Under the pieces are notes generated by a model that did no database searches, had not been told where the DNA came from, and saw only the letters and a list, made by a program, of their open reading frames with translations. From Kwoniella bestiolae CBS 10118 (lineage: Eukaryota; Basidiomycota; Tremellomycetes; Tremellales; Cryptococcaceae), in NCBI RefSeq assembly GCF_000512585.2, contig NC_089248.1:682001-746000 (forward strand): a stretch of DNA of 64,000 nucleotides. Reading direction: 5' to 3'. The position numbers and the translations under genes were made by a program. How positions within the stretch are numbered: position 1 is the first letter of the stretch; the number at the start of each line of letters is the position of its first letter. Below are positions 34,297 through 48,400 of the stretch, piece by piece.

Positions 34297-37200
34297 ATGC
34301 CAAAGAATAACGGACCACTCCAGATCCGACTCACCGAACCAGTCATCTTCCTCAAGGGACCATCCACAGGATTGGATTTCCGTGGGAGACCTCAGGCGGT
34401 CAGACAGGATGGACAACCTGCTATGGTCAGAGGTCTGTTGACCTTGCGATTGAGTAAACCGACGAGGATAAGGAGTATCACCATCAAACTCGAGGGGAAA
34501 GCTAGGACAGAATGGCCTGAAGGTGAGTTTCGCTTATCTTCTTATCTCCCATCGATACACCAATGACACTTTGTGAGGTGTCAACTTAATCTAATTTGCT
34601 TGATTGGTCGTACAGGTATTGGATCCAAACGAATGGACACGTACGAAGAGCATGTGATCCTCTCGGAGCAAACTACATTCTTCAACGCAGTTCACCACGA
34701 TAACTCTCGATCCAGATCAGCTAGGAGAGCGCTCTCGGTGGGACCAGGCGTAAGAGTAGGAAATGAGGATGAGGAGATAGATGATCATGATGATTTACAT
34801 GATGTCCCAGGAGAAAGGGATGATCTGGACGATTGGCTGGATATCGGTAGACCTCGTGGACCCAGATCAAGCAGTGCCATGCCTGGCACGCACGATAACC
34901 ACTCCTGGCATAGAGATGGGTTCTCAAGAAGACCAAGCTTCGAAACTCCCCAATCTACTCGGTCGAGTTTCCTGGACCTGCAAAACCTAAACATACAGGA
35001 GAGAGGACCTTCACCAGCTTATACCCCTCGCGCTTCCCCTCCTCATCGCAGTTCCACCCTACCAGGAGTCTCCGGACTTCCGTCTCGCCCATCTTCACTT
35101 AGACAGAGTAACGCTTCTGGCCCGGCGACCACCACTTCTCGCGAACCTGCGTTATCACCCATTGCATCCGCCGCACCATCGCAGAACACGTCTGAGAGAG
35201 GAGATAGCGCAGAAGCGGAACATAGAAGACCGGCTCATCAGCTTAGAAGTACCCTGTCCTCGGATGCTGTTCGGGAAGGCGCGGTGTGGTCACCTACTTT
35301 ACCATCTGCTGAGGGAGAATCGGCATTACAAGAGGAAGAAGACGACTCGGCGGCTCTATCTCCTGCCCTACGACCTATCTTGAATCAGCGAAGCTCGCAT
35401 ATGAGTGCAGGGGAAGTGAGATTCCAGGATCCAGTTCATGATAGTACTGCTGCAAACGGGAATGACGGGCACCCAACTGCAACCTCGAGCCAAGACGCAT
35501 CGACGCCTATTCCCGAAGAGTCTGCAAGTACTGCCCCTGATTCAAACACCGCTGAAGTCTCTGTGCCTCCTCCATCCGCTGGACCATCGACCGCCGGCGG
35601 GAATAGAGCTGCCTCCGTTCGGACATTCAACTCTCAATTTTCTACTTCGTCTGCTTCTCTCACTTTGTCCTCCCAAGATAATGCTCCGGGCCCCTCCCAT
35701 GACAGTACGCCTGAGGAACGACACCCGACAGGTATTCAAGCTGTCTCAGTTGTCAATACCGCTCATAACACCCCTGTCAACTCCGCTCCTCCTTCGATCC
35801 ACCATCGTTCGTCTACAGAGACTCTGGGTAATACCGCTCAGGGATCAGGCAATGAATCCAATAGTCCCAACGCCTCTCGAAGGACAAGTACGATATCCAA
35901 CTCTAATCGTCAAACCTCCGAAACTTCCGTCAACAACTTGTCTCATCAAGACCCTTTACCCACAGTCACTAGACAAGGGCGAAGTTCCAGGACAGGTAGC
36001 GCATCGACAATCGTTGAAAGCCCAGGTTTAGTCACCTCCGGTTCCCAGGTGAATGTACCGTCTTCACTTAGGAACTCTTCTCGTCCTCAACGATCTGCTA
36101 GTGGTACACCTTCCTTATCGTCTGCACCAAGTTTGCAACATCTTCGAAATTCGTCCAGCACTCACCGAGAACCGAGTGAAGATAGTCGAGGTAGGAAAAG
36201 CTCGAAATTCAGCTTGGCCGCTACATTGAGAGGACTAAGTAGAGATGTCAAAGAGACCTTCCACCATCATCATCATCATGGCCGGGGCTCCTCCAAGAGC
36301 AGGTCGAGAATGTCAAGTCCCTCCAGGGCGGGTGATAGTGGATTCAGTGATCGACCACCGTTACCCACCGCATCCTCTTCGAGTCAAAGTATTAGCATGT
36401 CCATGACGGGCAGTTACTCAGGATATGGACCCAACGATACTCTCCGACAACAACGAGGGGGAAGTAGGAACCCTTCGTCTTCGTTCCGAGGGGACGATTT
36501 CCAACCTTCCTATGGTCGGGGTGGGGCGGGATCTGTATCGACGAGCAGAAGGAGCAGGTCCAGGGATAGAGATTCGAGCGTAGCGAGGAATAGGGATGGC
36601 GAAGAGCGAAGTAGAAGTAGAGCGAGGGGTAGACATATGGGGATGAAGGTTTTGACGGATAAGTTGGGGCTGGGCGAACATGAGGATCACCACGGAGAGG
36701 ATGTGCATAATTGGAAGGAGTTCAGGAAGGGTGAGTTGCAAACGGCTATCGATCCATGGTTTAGGCTGGAAGAAAGGTTCATTAGCTGATGCGTCATTGT
36801 GTGGATTTTTAGGAACATACAATTACCCCATCTCGTTCCCCATCCCCGTCACTGCTCCTCCCACTATCCATGCTGAGTTTGGTTCGGTCTCTTATCGACT
36901 CAAAGCCAGTGTGATCAGGGTCGGCGCGCTCACACCGAACTTGACGGAGGATATGGAAATTACCATGATTGCTCAACCGCAGGAAGACGATATGGAGGAG
37001 ACTGAGAACGTCATTGTGGAGAGACAATGGGAGGAACAGATGAGATATCAGATTACATTGGGTGGGAAGGCATTCCCTATCGCTGGTACCATGTGAGTTT
37101 CTGTTTGCATATATGACATTTCGAAGAGACAAGCGCTGATGTTGTGCGTGGTATAGACCAATCAGTCTCAGGTTGATGCCTCTGCTTAAATGCAAGATAC

Positions 37201-38358
37201 ATCGATTAACCGTTGCCTTAGAAGGTAAGTTCCAGTTCACTTCCTGTTGTTTTGGTGAAAAGATATTATGGATGGGATCTGACATGAATGAGGGGACACA
37301 GAGAAAACCGATTACTTCGCTCAAGAACGCAAAGTCGCGCGACACGAGACACCCAAGCGATTCGTCCTTCTATTCATCAAACAGCCAGATTACAAAGAAC
37401 GCGTGGAACCCCTCTTACCTATCATCTCAGATGATCCCAATGCGGCAGAACAATCACCCATAGCTGAGATGGCAAGACAGGCAGTGATCAATAATCCCCC
37501 TACAGACGTATTCGATCTGGATCGTGATCCCAACGATTCGATGTATGCCCAACTGATGGAACCTACCGGACCTTGGCATCTTGAGAAAGAATTGCATGTA
37601 CCGGATTGTGCGTCCAAGATTAAGTTTACCACCAAGCATGAACAGACGAATATAACGGTCGGACATTGGTTGAAGGTTACTATCAGAGTTGAGAGAGGGG
37701 ATGATGTAGCGTTGGACTCGAAAGGTAGGAGGAAGCAGTTTGATATTATCATGTGAGTGTTGACTCTTTTCACATCTACCTGTCAATCAGTTCGAACGGG
37801 TGAGAGGGAGGTGAGATTTATGGCTAATTATCCTTCGTGCGGTACAGTGAAACACCCATCAAGATCCTAGACTGTCGAGTCAACCCTCAGTGGAACTCAT
37901 TACCTACCTACAGCGTCCTCAACAGAGGTATGATGACAACCCCAGGCGTCTGTTCGATACACGGAACAAAGTCTACCACTCCCAACACTTCAGGGACAGC
38001 AAGGGGAGACACAAACAATAATCTCATATCAACCTCTTCCACAGTCGTACAACCCGAGTCTCACATACATAGAAGAGGAACCGCCGACCAACCCCCCAAT
38101 GGGGAGAATGGGGAGGATACGTTGCTAGAGAGGAATATAGTGTACGATAGGTTGATGTCTGGACAACAGACCGAGACGGGTGAAACGCCACCGTCGTATG
38201 GGGAAGCTACTGCCGGAGAATCCTCGAGAGGAAGACAAAGTGTCAGTACGAGTCGGATAGTAGATCAGGATGATCAGAGCCATGGACAGATCATGTTCAG
38301 TACGAGAGGATCTGGATCGGGAAGTAGGAGTAGGTCGAGAATGGGTATTAGGGATTAA
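34297..38358 (+). CDS. Arrestin-related ubiquitin-ligase adaptor (ART family) with large inserted loop
   Basis: Alpha-arrestin that links membrane transporters to the Rsp5 ubiquitin ligase for endocytosis. ATG at 34297 in a strong context (CCACCATGC) starts MPKNNGPLQIRLTEPVIFLK, the first arrestin strands, then LTLRLSKPTRIRSITIKLEG. After an intron the N-domain continues (EEHVILSEQTTFFNAV) and is broken by an insertion of about 660 low-complexity residues, rich in Ser, Pro, Thr and Arg, with a run of His near 36262. The fold resumes with HNWKEFRKGTYNYPISFPIP and the arrestin C domain (FGSVSYRLKASVIRVG, PISLRLMPLLKCKIHRLTVA, GHWLKVTIRVERGDD, ETPIKILDC). A single PY motif, PPSYGEA, lies near 38190 and is the expected Rsp5-binding site. 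Six or seven exons. Resembles the Rod1/Rog3/Aly group; which one is not decided. Confidence 0.88.
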
Positions 38359-38636
38359 AGTGATAAATGTGGATGGTAAGGTGGTTGTACGTGTTTGTCT
38401 GGTTGAAGTTTACCTTTTATATAACATAGAACTATCTAGATTGACTGTTTTCACAATGGGTTTCATATAATAGAAAGTTGAAGGAAAGGGAAGAAAAGGG
38501 TTTGATATGTACTTGTTGTTTCGGATATGGATTATTAGAGTAGCTTGAACATAAATAGAAGTATAAATGAAAGATGATACTGTACGTGTCCTTCCTTGTC
38601 ATCACCGCTAATCCTATCTCACGACTGACGTTAACA
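38359..38636. other. Convergent intergenic region
   Basis: Short region between the arrestin gene (plus) and the ABC transporter gene (minus), with AT-rich stretches fit for both polyadenylation regions. Confidence 0.4.
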
Positions 38637-41600
38637 CTAGAGCTGTTCACTAAAGTCTTGCTTGGTTAATTTCTGTTATGTCATGCGTAGAACATCAGTT
38701 GACTGAATGTACGTTCGACTAATGGGTTGGTGCGATTATCTACCGATCTATCACATAGCTTCCTGAAGATCGATCCGGGATTATCATACAATCTTGTGGG
38801 CGTATCGAACTACCAAGACAAATCAGTCAATAGCCATCAATCGTGGTGTCGAGAATTACAACTCACATCAACCACTCGACCTTGATCCATTATTAGGATC
38901 TTATCATAGTTCATGATGGTCTGAATCCTATGGGCGATGGACAACAACTACAGATTTATACATGCTATTGGGTCAGCCAACCAGCTTCATCGACAGATCA
39001 GAGGACTGACTCACAGTGACATTCGGAAATTCATTCTGAATGATCTTCTGAATCAACGAGTCGGTCTCCAGATCGACAGAGGAAGTAGCTTCGTCCAAAA
39101 TCAATATTTTTGATTTCTTCATCATAGCTCGGATTAGAGCGACTAGGTCAGGTCAACCCAGTCCACATTTTACATTAGCAAAAAATCTCAGAGCACGGGC
39201 TCAGTCACGGGTACAGTCCAATTCGGATAACTCACTCAGCTGTCTCTCACCCGCACTGAAGTTTGACCCCTGGTTGACGACCATATAGTCCAATTTGCTC
39301 TTTTCTTTGAGGGAGGCAGAGACCCTCGGATCTCCCTGGATGAGATTGAGAGCATCGTGCAGCTCGGCATCGGTGTTTGAACCTTGGGGATCGATATTTT
39401 CCCTGGATTGAAACCAGACATGATGTCAGAACATCCGACAATCAGGTATTTGTATAATAAAATGCGAGAAGAAGATGTGTATTTACCGAATCGTCCCGCT
39501 GAATAAGAAAGGAGCTTGCGGAATAATCGATAATCCACTTCTCAACTAGGTTCATACCCGTGTCAGCTTCGCTCTCCATGTACAACAACGGTGGGAGGTA
39601 CTTACCGTGTCCAGACCCAAACTCCTAATATCGACCCCATCAATCTCCACCTTCCCCCCACTCCCATCGACCTCGACCTCATCACGATACCCCGTGAGCT
39701 CCACCAAACGAAACAAGACCTGCATCAGACTACTCTTTCCCGAACCGGTCCTACCGATTATCCCAATCTTTTCGCCTGGCGCTACACTGAAGTTGACATC
39801 TCTCAGAACCAGAGGTAACTCAGGTCGATATTTCATGGAGACATCTTTGAAATCAATTTTGCCCTCGCTAGGCCATGTGGCGCTAAGTGGATCGCTGGGA
39901 AGTTGACGGGGTGCTTCGGAGGGCAGGTCGGTATAGTGTTGAACCCTCTCGACGGTATTCTGCGGTTCGGACAAGTACAGTCATGTCAGATTGGAGGGTA
40001 GTCAGAAGAGAATAACGATCGTACCATCGAGATGATCGCGTCTGTCAATGACCCGACTAATCTGCCCAATGCTATTTTACCCAGGTCGTATGCAATCAGC
40101 AGATTACAGCCGGTGTCTAGTCAAACAGTCACCCACCAGAAGTAGAATTGAGGGTGTAAGTCAAGACGACCCCGAATGTCGCTGCTGAGATGGACTCTCT
40201 CATGATGATCCCACTGACTGTTACGGCCTGATGTCAAGGCGAGAACTGTCAGACGTTTCACGTTGATTGTAGTAGCTTAGGTTAGTGGTCTAAACGTAAC
40301 TCACGATGACAGAAAGTAGACTGGCCAGTCTTACTCGATTACCCAGCCAACTGGTAACTCAGATCAGCGACATGGACAGTACCCACTAGTATCATGACGA
40401 GGGGACTCACAAGCCTTGTGTGAAGCCCTATACACCGGGCTCGTCAGCGTGAGATTAGACATATTCGTTCGGAGTGGGAAAGAGGGACTCACACCGATCA
40501 GTACAGCAGACTATCGAAGACCGATGTCGATTAGTTTCACACTGTCCTTTTCTAGGAAGAGGTCACTCACCAGGTGTTCGTCTAGGGATCTCTCCAGTCT
40601 CCTCTCGAAAGTGTCTTGCCGCTTGAAAGCTCGGATCACGGACATACCAGCCAACTACACGATGATTTAGTGGCGTTCAACTTCTTTAGACAGAAAGTGC
40701 TCACCTGTTCACCGAGATTCGTATAGACATGGCTTCTCAGCGTCGATGCCAGCCTGTTGATCTCTCTTGAGATCTCGAGGTAAAAGACTACCGCGAGATA
40801 CTAAATCCGTCACGATCGATCAGCGAGGACCCGCTTGCTTCTGAGGATCTTTGAGGTTGGGCTCACATCAAAGTACAATATCGGGATGAAGATCAACCCT
40901 GCAATTGGATACGTGTAAAGTACCAGAGCTATCACACCGACAATACTCAATGTACCACTAGTCAAATTTAGTCAGTCATTTGTGTAGGACACCTCGAGAT
41001 GTAAAAATAAATCAATAATGCTCACCTAAATACATTATACCAAGTGGAAGCGATTTTATCATCTAGGATCTCTATGTCTTTTGACAGTCTATTGATTATT
41101 CGACCGGTCTGTGTCTTTTTCGTCAGCTACCAAAGAAATGTGATATCGAACGAAAGCAAGAGAAGAGCAAAACAACGATGTTTCACGACTCACAGGAGTG
41201 CGATCATGCCACGATGTCGGACTTCTCATCACACCGGTCCAAGCCTTATCAAACATATGGAAAGAAGCTCTGATACCAGCTGAAAACATGGTGAAGATCG
41301 ATCCCCACTACAGTGAAGAGAGTCATCAGCGGGTACTCAACGAGGAAGCCACATGCCACATTTCGATCCCAGCTAAACATCAGCTCACCGTAAGCAAAGC
41401 CAAGGCTACTCCCAGACCTTTTCGCAGAACATCCCCATGCATCAGTTTCGTGCCACAACGTCAAGCTCACAAAACTCACCAGCATAAATAGCCGTATAGC
41501 CGCCTTGCGGTAAGCCAGGATACTTGTCTTCTGACCAGTGGCCCAAGAACACGATGTTCAGGACAGTGGCTCCCTGTGCAGATACCAGGAAAACACCCGC

Positions 41601-44600
41601 CAGCATTAGTAATCCAGCCGACCTGACGGAGGCGATATAAGTTCTGTATACCCTTGATGACACGTCACCTTGAGCCTTGTCTTCAGGTAATATCAAGTTC
41701 TGAGCTTCCTTCTCTGCCGAGCTGACGACATGACTATCCTGCTCGGAACCGTCGGTCAGGTCAGTCGTTTCAGTCGTTTCAGTCATTGTCTTGAAAGCAG
41801 AATTTCCGTCACTCGATTTGGCGCCATATTGTTCGATGAGGGATTGGAATATACCTTCCTGAGAAATCAGATCCTACATCGAGGGTGATGTACATGTATC
41901 AGTACCATGTATCGCTGTGGACGATCAGAATGAGTGACAACCTACCGCATAACTACCCTGCTGGATGATCCGACCATTCCCATCCTCAGCTCGGTCCATG
42001 ACAAGGACCAGATCGGCATGTGGCAGTACATCCAAATGATGAGTGACTAGTACTCTTGTCCTCTCACTCAGGGGTCCATTCAGGATACAATGATCAAGCA
42101 GATGATGGCCCACATGAGCATCGACCGCAGACAAGGGATCATCAAGAAGAACGATATCACCATTGGCATATGCTGCTCGAGCGACGCAAAGGCGCTGTCG
42201 TTGACCGCCCGAGAGGGTTACTCCTCGCTCCCCGATTATCGTGCTATAAGGTCTATTCTCAGCACTGGTGCCATGCATGCATACAAGCAAGAACGTACTC
42301 ACAGGTCTTTATCCGGCCACGCTTCGACGTCGGCCCTTAAACCACATGCATCGATGATTCGTTCGACTTTGCGCAAGTCCACGTCTTCAGGATCAGTGAA
42401 GAAAGTGATGTTATCTCGGACGGACCCCGATAGTACCCAAGCTTGTTGAGGAGCTGCAATCACACAATTTGCGGTGAGTAATGCACGACTGAAGGAGTAA
42501 AGATACTGTAATTCACCGTAGCTGAGAGAACCCCCAAACTTGACATGACCCTTCGTCTGCTTCATTTCTTTCGTCAATGCTGATAGCAAAGCCGTCTTTC
42601 CTGTCCCGACTCGTCCCACAATGCATACCAATGCGCCTGTAGGCTGATCAGCGTCAGGGCTTCCGCTCTCTGAAGGGAATAGATATCTCACCTCTTGGGA
42701 CTTTCAGGTCAACGTCGATAAGGGAAAACCTCTCCTCAATTTCAGCATTGCTAGTTGTAACCGTCGGTTCTGCATCGATCTTGATATACCCCTTATCCTC
42801 CTGTCTTCTCCAGAAACGCAGTCGCCGGGCGAGTGTCCTCGGAATTTTCAGATACGAAGCGCAATATTTCGCCTTGTTGCTCGGTGGGATCTCGTAGATC
42901 TCTGCGTCCAAGCCTTCGAACTGAAAGTCACCCTCCATATCGATCGCGTATGGACCTGCTGGATCAATTTCAATTTCTCCATCTCGCTCGTCCGACTGAG
43001 AGAAAACGAGTCAGCTACACCATTCGGGCTTGTGCCTCAAGACTTACCTGGAGCATCTCGTTGATCCGAGCTGTCAAATTGTCAGCTGTCGTCTCGCGAT
43101 CAGCGGTGCTGGTAAATTGGATGCTTACTGATGCCCGCTGCAGCCTGACTAAGAGTCGTCAAAACCTCTGGCAAGTAAGCAATAGGGTTCTGCAGATTAC
43201 TGAAATACTGTAGACTTGAGAAGATCACAGCCGCGTCGAGTTTATTACCCATCAAGGCGTAGAAAATGAATGTCACTACGGTATGAGCAAATTCAGGAGA
43301 TCAGCAAAGCAATCCAACCAATATCTGATAGTTCTTAGGAAGATACTTGCAGATGGCCGCCAAGGTAGGTAAAAACGACATCAAAGCTGATAAACCGGAA
43401 GAAATGATATTGTTCGATTGGAACTTCTTCAACTCATTCAGTCTCATATCGCTGATTCTCTCGCCAAACCATGCCTCGTAGGCATACAGCTTGACCGCCC
43501 GGATATTATGCAATACTTCGGACAACAATCGGACACGCTCATCCACCACCTCGTTCTGGGTGCGGCGGATCTTGGAGATGCGCTTGAACATTATGGCTGA
43601 AAGACCCAAGGTCTCAGTCATGCGGATGTAGCGTTGGTTGTCGAAATCACTTGCCTTTCAATGGTATAACCAACAGTGTCACCTGGCGAATCATGGTCAG
43701 TTCGTGGCGGAAAGTGGAATTGATGAAACTCACCGCCAAGCCCACCGATGCCGACCAACCCAACTGCCAGAAGAGCAGTGTCAGCGAGGCTATAATTTGC
43801 GCTGGAGTACAGATGGTTTCATTTGACTGGTCTACCGCAGGGTCCTGAATCGTGACCAAGTGTATCATCAGCGAAGATCGATTGTGTCATCACACGCACG
43901 ATGAAAGCAGTGTCGACGGAGACCATGGTCGTGATCTTTCCGTCGGTCATTTGTGTTCTCGATTTACCAGATAGTCGCCTGCGTCGATTGCAATCAAGCA
44001 AGATCAGATCCATAAGGTGAAATCGAACAAGGACGTACTCACATTGCTTTCCGTGATATCAAAGAGGCGAGCTGAAGACACGTTATTTTCAGCTTGATCT
44101 TCATCCTCTCCGAAAAGTGAAAAGAGGCGCTTACGGCAGGATTCATTAGCTTTCCGGTCAATTTCGACCTCCAATTGGCATAGAACAGCATCGTGGATGA
44201 CAGGAAGATCATCAGCCACATGCCGAATCCGATGGATACCATGTAAGCAACCGAAGCGGGAGGTTCGAGCTGGGAAGTAGCTTTCCCTGACATGATGGCA
44301 TCGTACCACTCATGTGCTCTTGAGATCTGGGTGAGTAAGTCTTTGATCATGAGTGGTATATAGGCTCTGAGACCAACTGATGTTCAATTGGGATAATTAG
44401 TGTGGATTCCGCGTTTCCCCCGGCTCACTCACGCGCAACCAGTTTGACAAGCACCATCCACCACCACGGTCTCCATACTGTCTTGTAGATCGCCTTGAAG
44501 AGGCTCTGATCGTAGAAGCATTGATCGCTTTTTTGGGTGAACCTGTATCTATCTGGTCGAAGAGATGGAGGAACCCTTGCCATGTAATTAGCCTCGAGTG

Positions 44601-44952
44601 CGTCACCCACCTATGTGTTGAGTGGAGTTCAGCCACAACTCGTCTTAATGCCCAACCTATTAAGTCAACTCACCAGCCTCGCTTGTAGCTCGGGAGTAAG
44701 ATCGTATAAATCTTTTGTTTTTCATAAAGAAAACATCTCTTGTCAGCAACAACCTCTTTCTTACAGCTCTCAAGTAACATGCTCCTGTGACTTACCATCC
44801 TCCTCCAAACCTCTTGACCACGCTACCATGATTGAGGGTGCCGCCCAATCTAGGATGAACTTAGAATAAAAGCCTGCATTTCTGTAAGGGAAGGGCTGGC
44901 CTTTAAAGGCTGCAGCAGGAGCCGGTGTCGGCCTCCAGAATGGAATTATCAT
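38637..44952 (-). CDS. YOR1-like ABCC multidrug transporter (tandem copy A)
   Basis: Full-length short-type ABCC exporter: TMD1-NBD1-TMD2-NBD2 without a TMD0. ATG at 44952 begins MIIPFWRPTPAPAAAF, matching the other two copies. NBD1 has Walker A GRVGTGKT near 42600, signature LSGGQRQRLCVARAAY near 42200, and Walker B VLLDDPLSAVDAHVG, where the usual glutamate is Asp as in other ABCC NBD1s. TMD2 spans about 41500-40000. NBD2 has Walker A GRTGSGKSS near 39750, a signature read as NFSAGERQL near 39250, and ILILDEATSSVDLETDS with the catalytic Glu near 39100. The final intron removes 'gtagat...acag', giving KLCDRSKLTKQDFSEQL and a stop at 38637; this fits copy B's FRSLCDKKSLTRAEF. Some 25 short introns. 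The likely role is efflux of drugs or organic anions at the plasma membrane. All ATPase residues are present. Confidence 0.9.
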
Positions 44953-45409
44953 CAGGATTTGTTGTAAGTGAAGCAAGTACAGATAATGATGTTGAGGTGA
45001 AGAGAAGAACAAGGGTCAGATCAAGTATCAATTTTGGGAACTCTACTTTATAATTGGGATATTACGGTTGAGTCGATGACCACTCGATTTTACAGCTGGA
45101 TTCAACCTTTGTCCGCACAAAGTGTCTATACTTCTTTGTCAATCCTTTGTCCCTGGTTTCAACCCTCCTTTGAGTCCCTCTCTCTCTCTGAGGGTTCCTG
45201 GTCAGTCTCCACGCATGCGCATGCCTGACAGTACATCGACAGGTGGCTATCGACAAAAGACCTCTGTGAGCTGAGAAAAGCGGAGCCTTGGGCACGGCAG
45301 CTCTCGCCACTCGGAGATGCTATAATAAACTGTATTATACTGTATGAACTACCTCAGTGCATGACAAAAGTAATCGCGAGTATGTGTCCGGGCGGGACTG
45401 TCGGTCCAA
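44953..45409. promoter_or_regulatory. Region between the two tandem ABC genes
   Basis: About 460 bases holding the 3' end of copy B and the promoter of copy A. No distinct drug-response site was recognised. Nothing else seen. Confidence 0.4.
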
Positions 45410-48400
45410 TCAAATCGATGAATCACGTGTTTCTTCCATATATACTTGAGCATTCCCGAAATGACAAGCCGATCTAGATGATAACAGTGTGCTTATCCTC
45501 TCGGATCTTTGAAATTCTGCTCGTGTAAGACTCTGATCCGACGCAAGTTAGAATGACAGGATCCTGCCTCGGTCCATCCAGAGTGATAGCGGAACCCACT
45601 CACCTTCTTGTCACAGAGGCTCCGGAAGATAGAAAACGGGTTATCTAACAGTGTGAGGGGTTCGTCAAACTATCATCAAAGTCAGCTATTGTCATCGTGG
45701 ATCGAGTATAGTTGAGACCGCAATCTCACTTCTGCGATACGTCCATCGTCCATGACCAAGATCCTGTCATAGTATGCAACAGTCTGTAATCGATGAGCGA
45801 TAGATATCAACTGTACAGGCCATGGAGAGCATCAGTCTGCGTCATATCTCCTGAAAAAGTGACAGACGGCATGGCAAGACTTGCGGTAACATCGTTAAAT
45901 TCAGTTTGGATCATTCTTTGGATCAGAGCGTCGGTCTCTGGATCTACGGACGAAGTAGCTTCGTCCAGGAGTAAGATCTTCGATCCCTTCACGAAGGCTC
46001 GTAGGAGTGCAACTTCACTCGAAAATAACAGTTAGTCCGCCCACACATCCGGGTGGGTTATACTCACGCAACTGCTTCTCGCCTGCACTGAAATTGGACC
46101 CCTCGTTGGCTACTACAGTATCTAGTCTCAACTTATCCCGAAGAGTCGATGAAGCATGCGAATCTCGATGAATAAGGTTCAGCGCGTCGTTCAGACGGTC
46201 GTCCGAGAAGTTTCCCGTAGGATCGATGTTGTCACTGTACATTCGCTTGGTCACAATAGCCCACTTTCGATCTGACATGGAAGGCTGACAGCTCACCGGA
46301 CGGTCCCACCGAACAAGAAAGCATCTTGTGGGATGATCGATAATCTCTGTCTCAACTAAAAGAACACGAGATCGTCACGTCGAAATCACAGCAATCAGCA
46401 CTCGCTTCAACACTCGAAATCGATGATCAGAGATATCACTTACAAAGTCTAAACCCAGAGATCTGATATCGGTTTCATCGACTTTGATGGTGCCACCGCA
46501 TATCTCAACCGTTCTGAAAAGCGCTTGAGCAATACTACTCTTTCCTGCACCCGTTCTACCGATCACTCCAATCTTCTCTCCAGGTCTGATATCAAAGCTA
46601 ATTCCCTTCAGTACTAATGGCAGCTCAGGTCTGTAACGCAATTTAACATTCTCAAATGAGATTGAGCCTTGTTTTGGCCATATGTGCGATGGTCCTGGAT
46701 CTGAAGGAAATGTTGGGGCTGCTTCGGATGGCAGTTCGGTATAGTTATGTACTCTTTCAACCGTATTCTATTGAAAAAGTCAATTCTCATGGCATACGCG
46801 ATTGACTGATCGAAACCGGGGCAGATAAGATCCTCTGATGCTCACCATCAATTGCTCCGCGAGTGTGGCGTCTCCCACGAACCCGTTAATAACTATGTTC
46901 ACCACTTTTATGAGCATGTCACACGCGGTATTGTCTTTGCGACGAATGAACGATCAGGAAGCTCACTCGACACAGTAAGCATGATATAGTTCAGGACTAC
47001 ACCAAATTCCGACGCAGAAATTGAGTTCCTGAAAAGCACTCCAGAAATCACGACAGCCTAAAGCTCTGGATGAGCATGGTATCCTTCCTTTGATCGATTT
47101 ACAATCGGCATGGCACGCACCAAGACAAGGAAATTACTGGCTAGCGATAATCGTAGACCTAGCCAGCTATAAACGGAGAATGAGGTCTAGCGGTTAGTAA
47201 CAGCTCCTCTGTAACAATCCGTGCGAGACACAAAGATGTCATACCCACGCTCCTTGAGAGAATACCTATATTTCATCCCAATGAGCATGATTCCTTTTCG
47301 GCCCGTTTTGATGACAAGCTGAGAGAGCTATGGACTCACTCCAATCATCATACAAGACTAGCACATTATCAGAGTGAGCATGTGTGTTTCGCTTATACCA
47401 AGCAAGCTGCCCGAAATTGAAATCACATTGACTTACAAAATGGATATCAACCGACTCTTCCAGCTTCCTCTCAAACCGTTCTTGCTGTCTGAATGCTCTT
47501 ATAATCGGTAGTCCTGTGAGCTGTGACATTCACGGTATCAGAAACCCTGCCTGCATCGCTGTCACACTAATAATCTCAGACGCCCAGGACTCACCTGCTC
47601 GCCGAGGTTCGTGTAGATATCACTTCTGAGTATCGACATCAATCGATTATACTCCCTTGTAGTTTGTCGAAACAGCAAAATTGTCAAGACCTAGTGCAAC
47701 CAATGAACGTCAATCTCCATGAGCCCGCTACTCGGCTTCATACAAAGTGAGGAGGCCCGTGCTTACATCATAAGCTAAAACTGGTACGAAGACCAAAACA
47801 GCCCAAGGGTACGTGTAGAGTACTAGCGCTATTGAAGCAAAGGCGGCAAATAGGGCACTGTCATGATTTAACAGTCAGGATCTCCTTTGAAAGAATCAAA
47901 TCTGAGCTGGGTAAAGCTCACGTGAGTACATCATACCATTTGGTCGCAAGGGTGTCGTCCAATATCTCTATATCTGTTTGCAGGTCGATACATGACATGA
48001 GAATAAGCCCAAGAACGTTTCGGGCCTGAGAGATCCAAGCGCTGACCTTTAGATAGACGATTGATGATTCGACCGGTCTATCGAAACACGATCTTGCATG
48101 AGCATGATTTTTCCTGCCCAATGTGTCAAAAGAGAGTGACTTACAGGTGTACGGTCTTGCCATGAAGTCGTACTTCGCATAACGCCCTTCCAAGCTTTTT
48201 CGAACATGTTGTAAGACGCTCTGATCCCTGCACAGCTCATCAAGAAAGAGGCGTTCCACTGTACAGCAAGACATCAGTCTGGCATCCTCGCATAGATACC
48301 ACGACTTAGCAGTTTGCATACCGTGAAGACGGCCATGGCGATACCCAGCCCTAGAACGAAAATATATGTGAGCGATAGAAACACGAGAGATCATGTCAAC

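Noticed and set aside
35438..36031. 197-codon open frame overlapping the arrestin gene
   Set aside because: Shadow of the Ser/Pro-rich arrestin exon in another frame; no domain.
38681..38775. Reading ABC copy A straight through to a TGA at 38681
   Set aside because: Splicing the GTAGAT...ACAG intron gives KLTKQDFSEQL, which matches the end of the tandem paralogue (SLTRAEF) after the same LCD segment.
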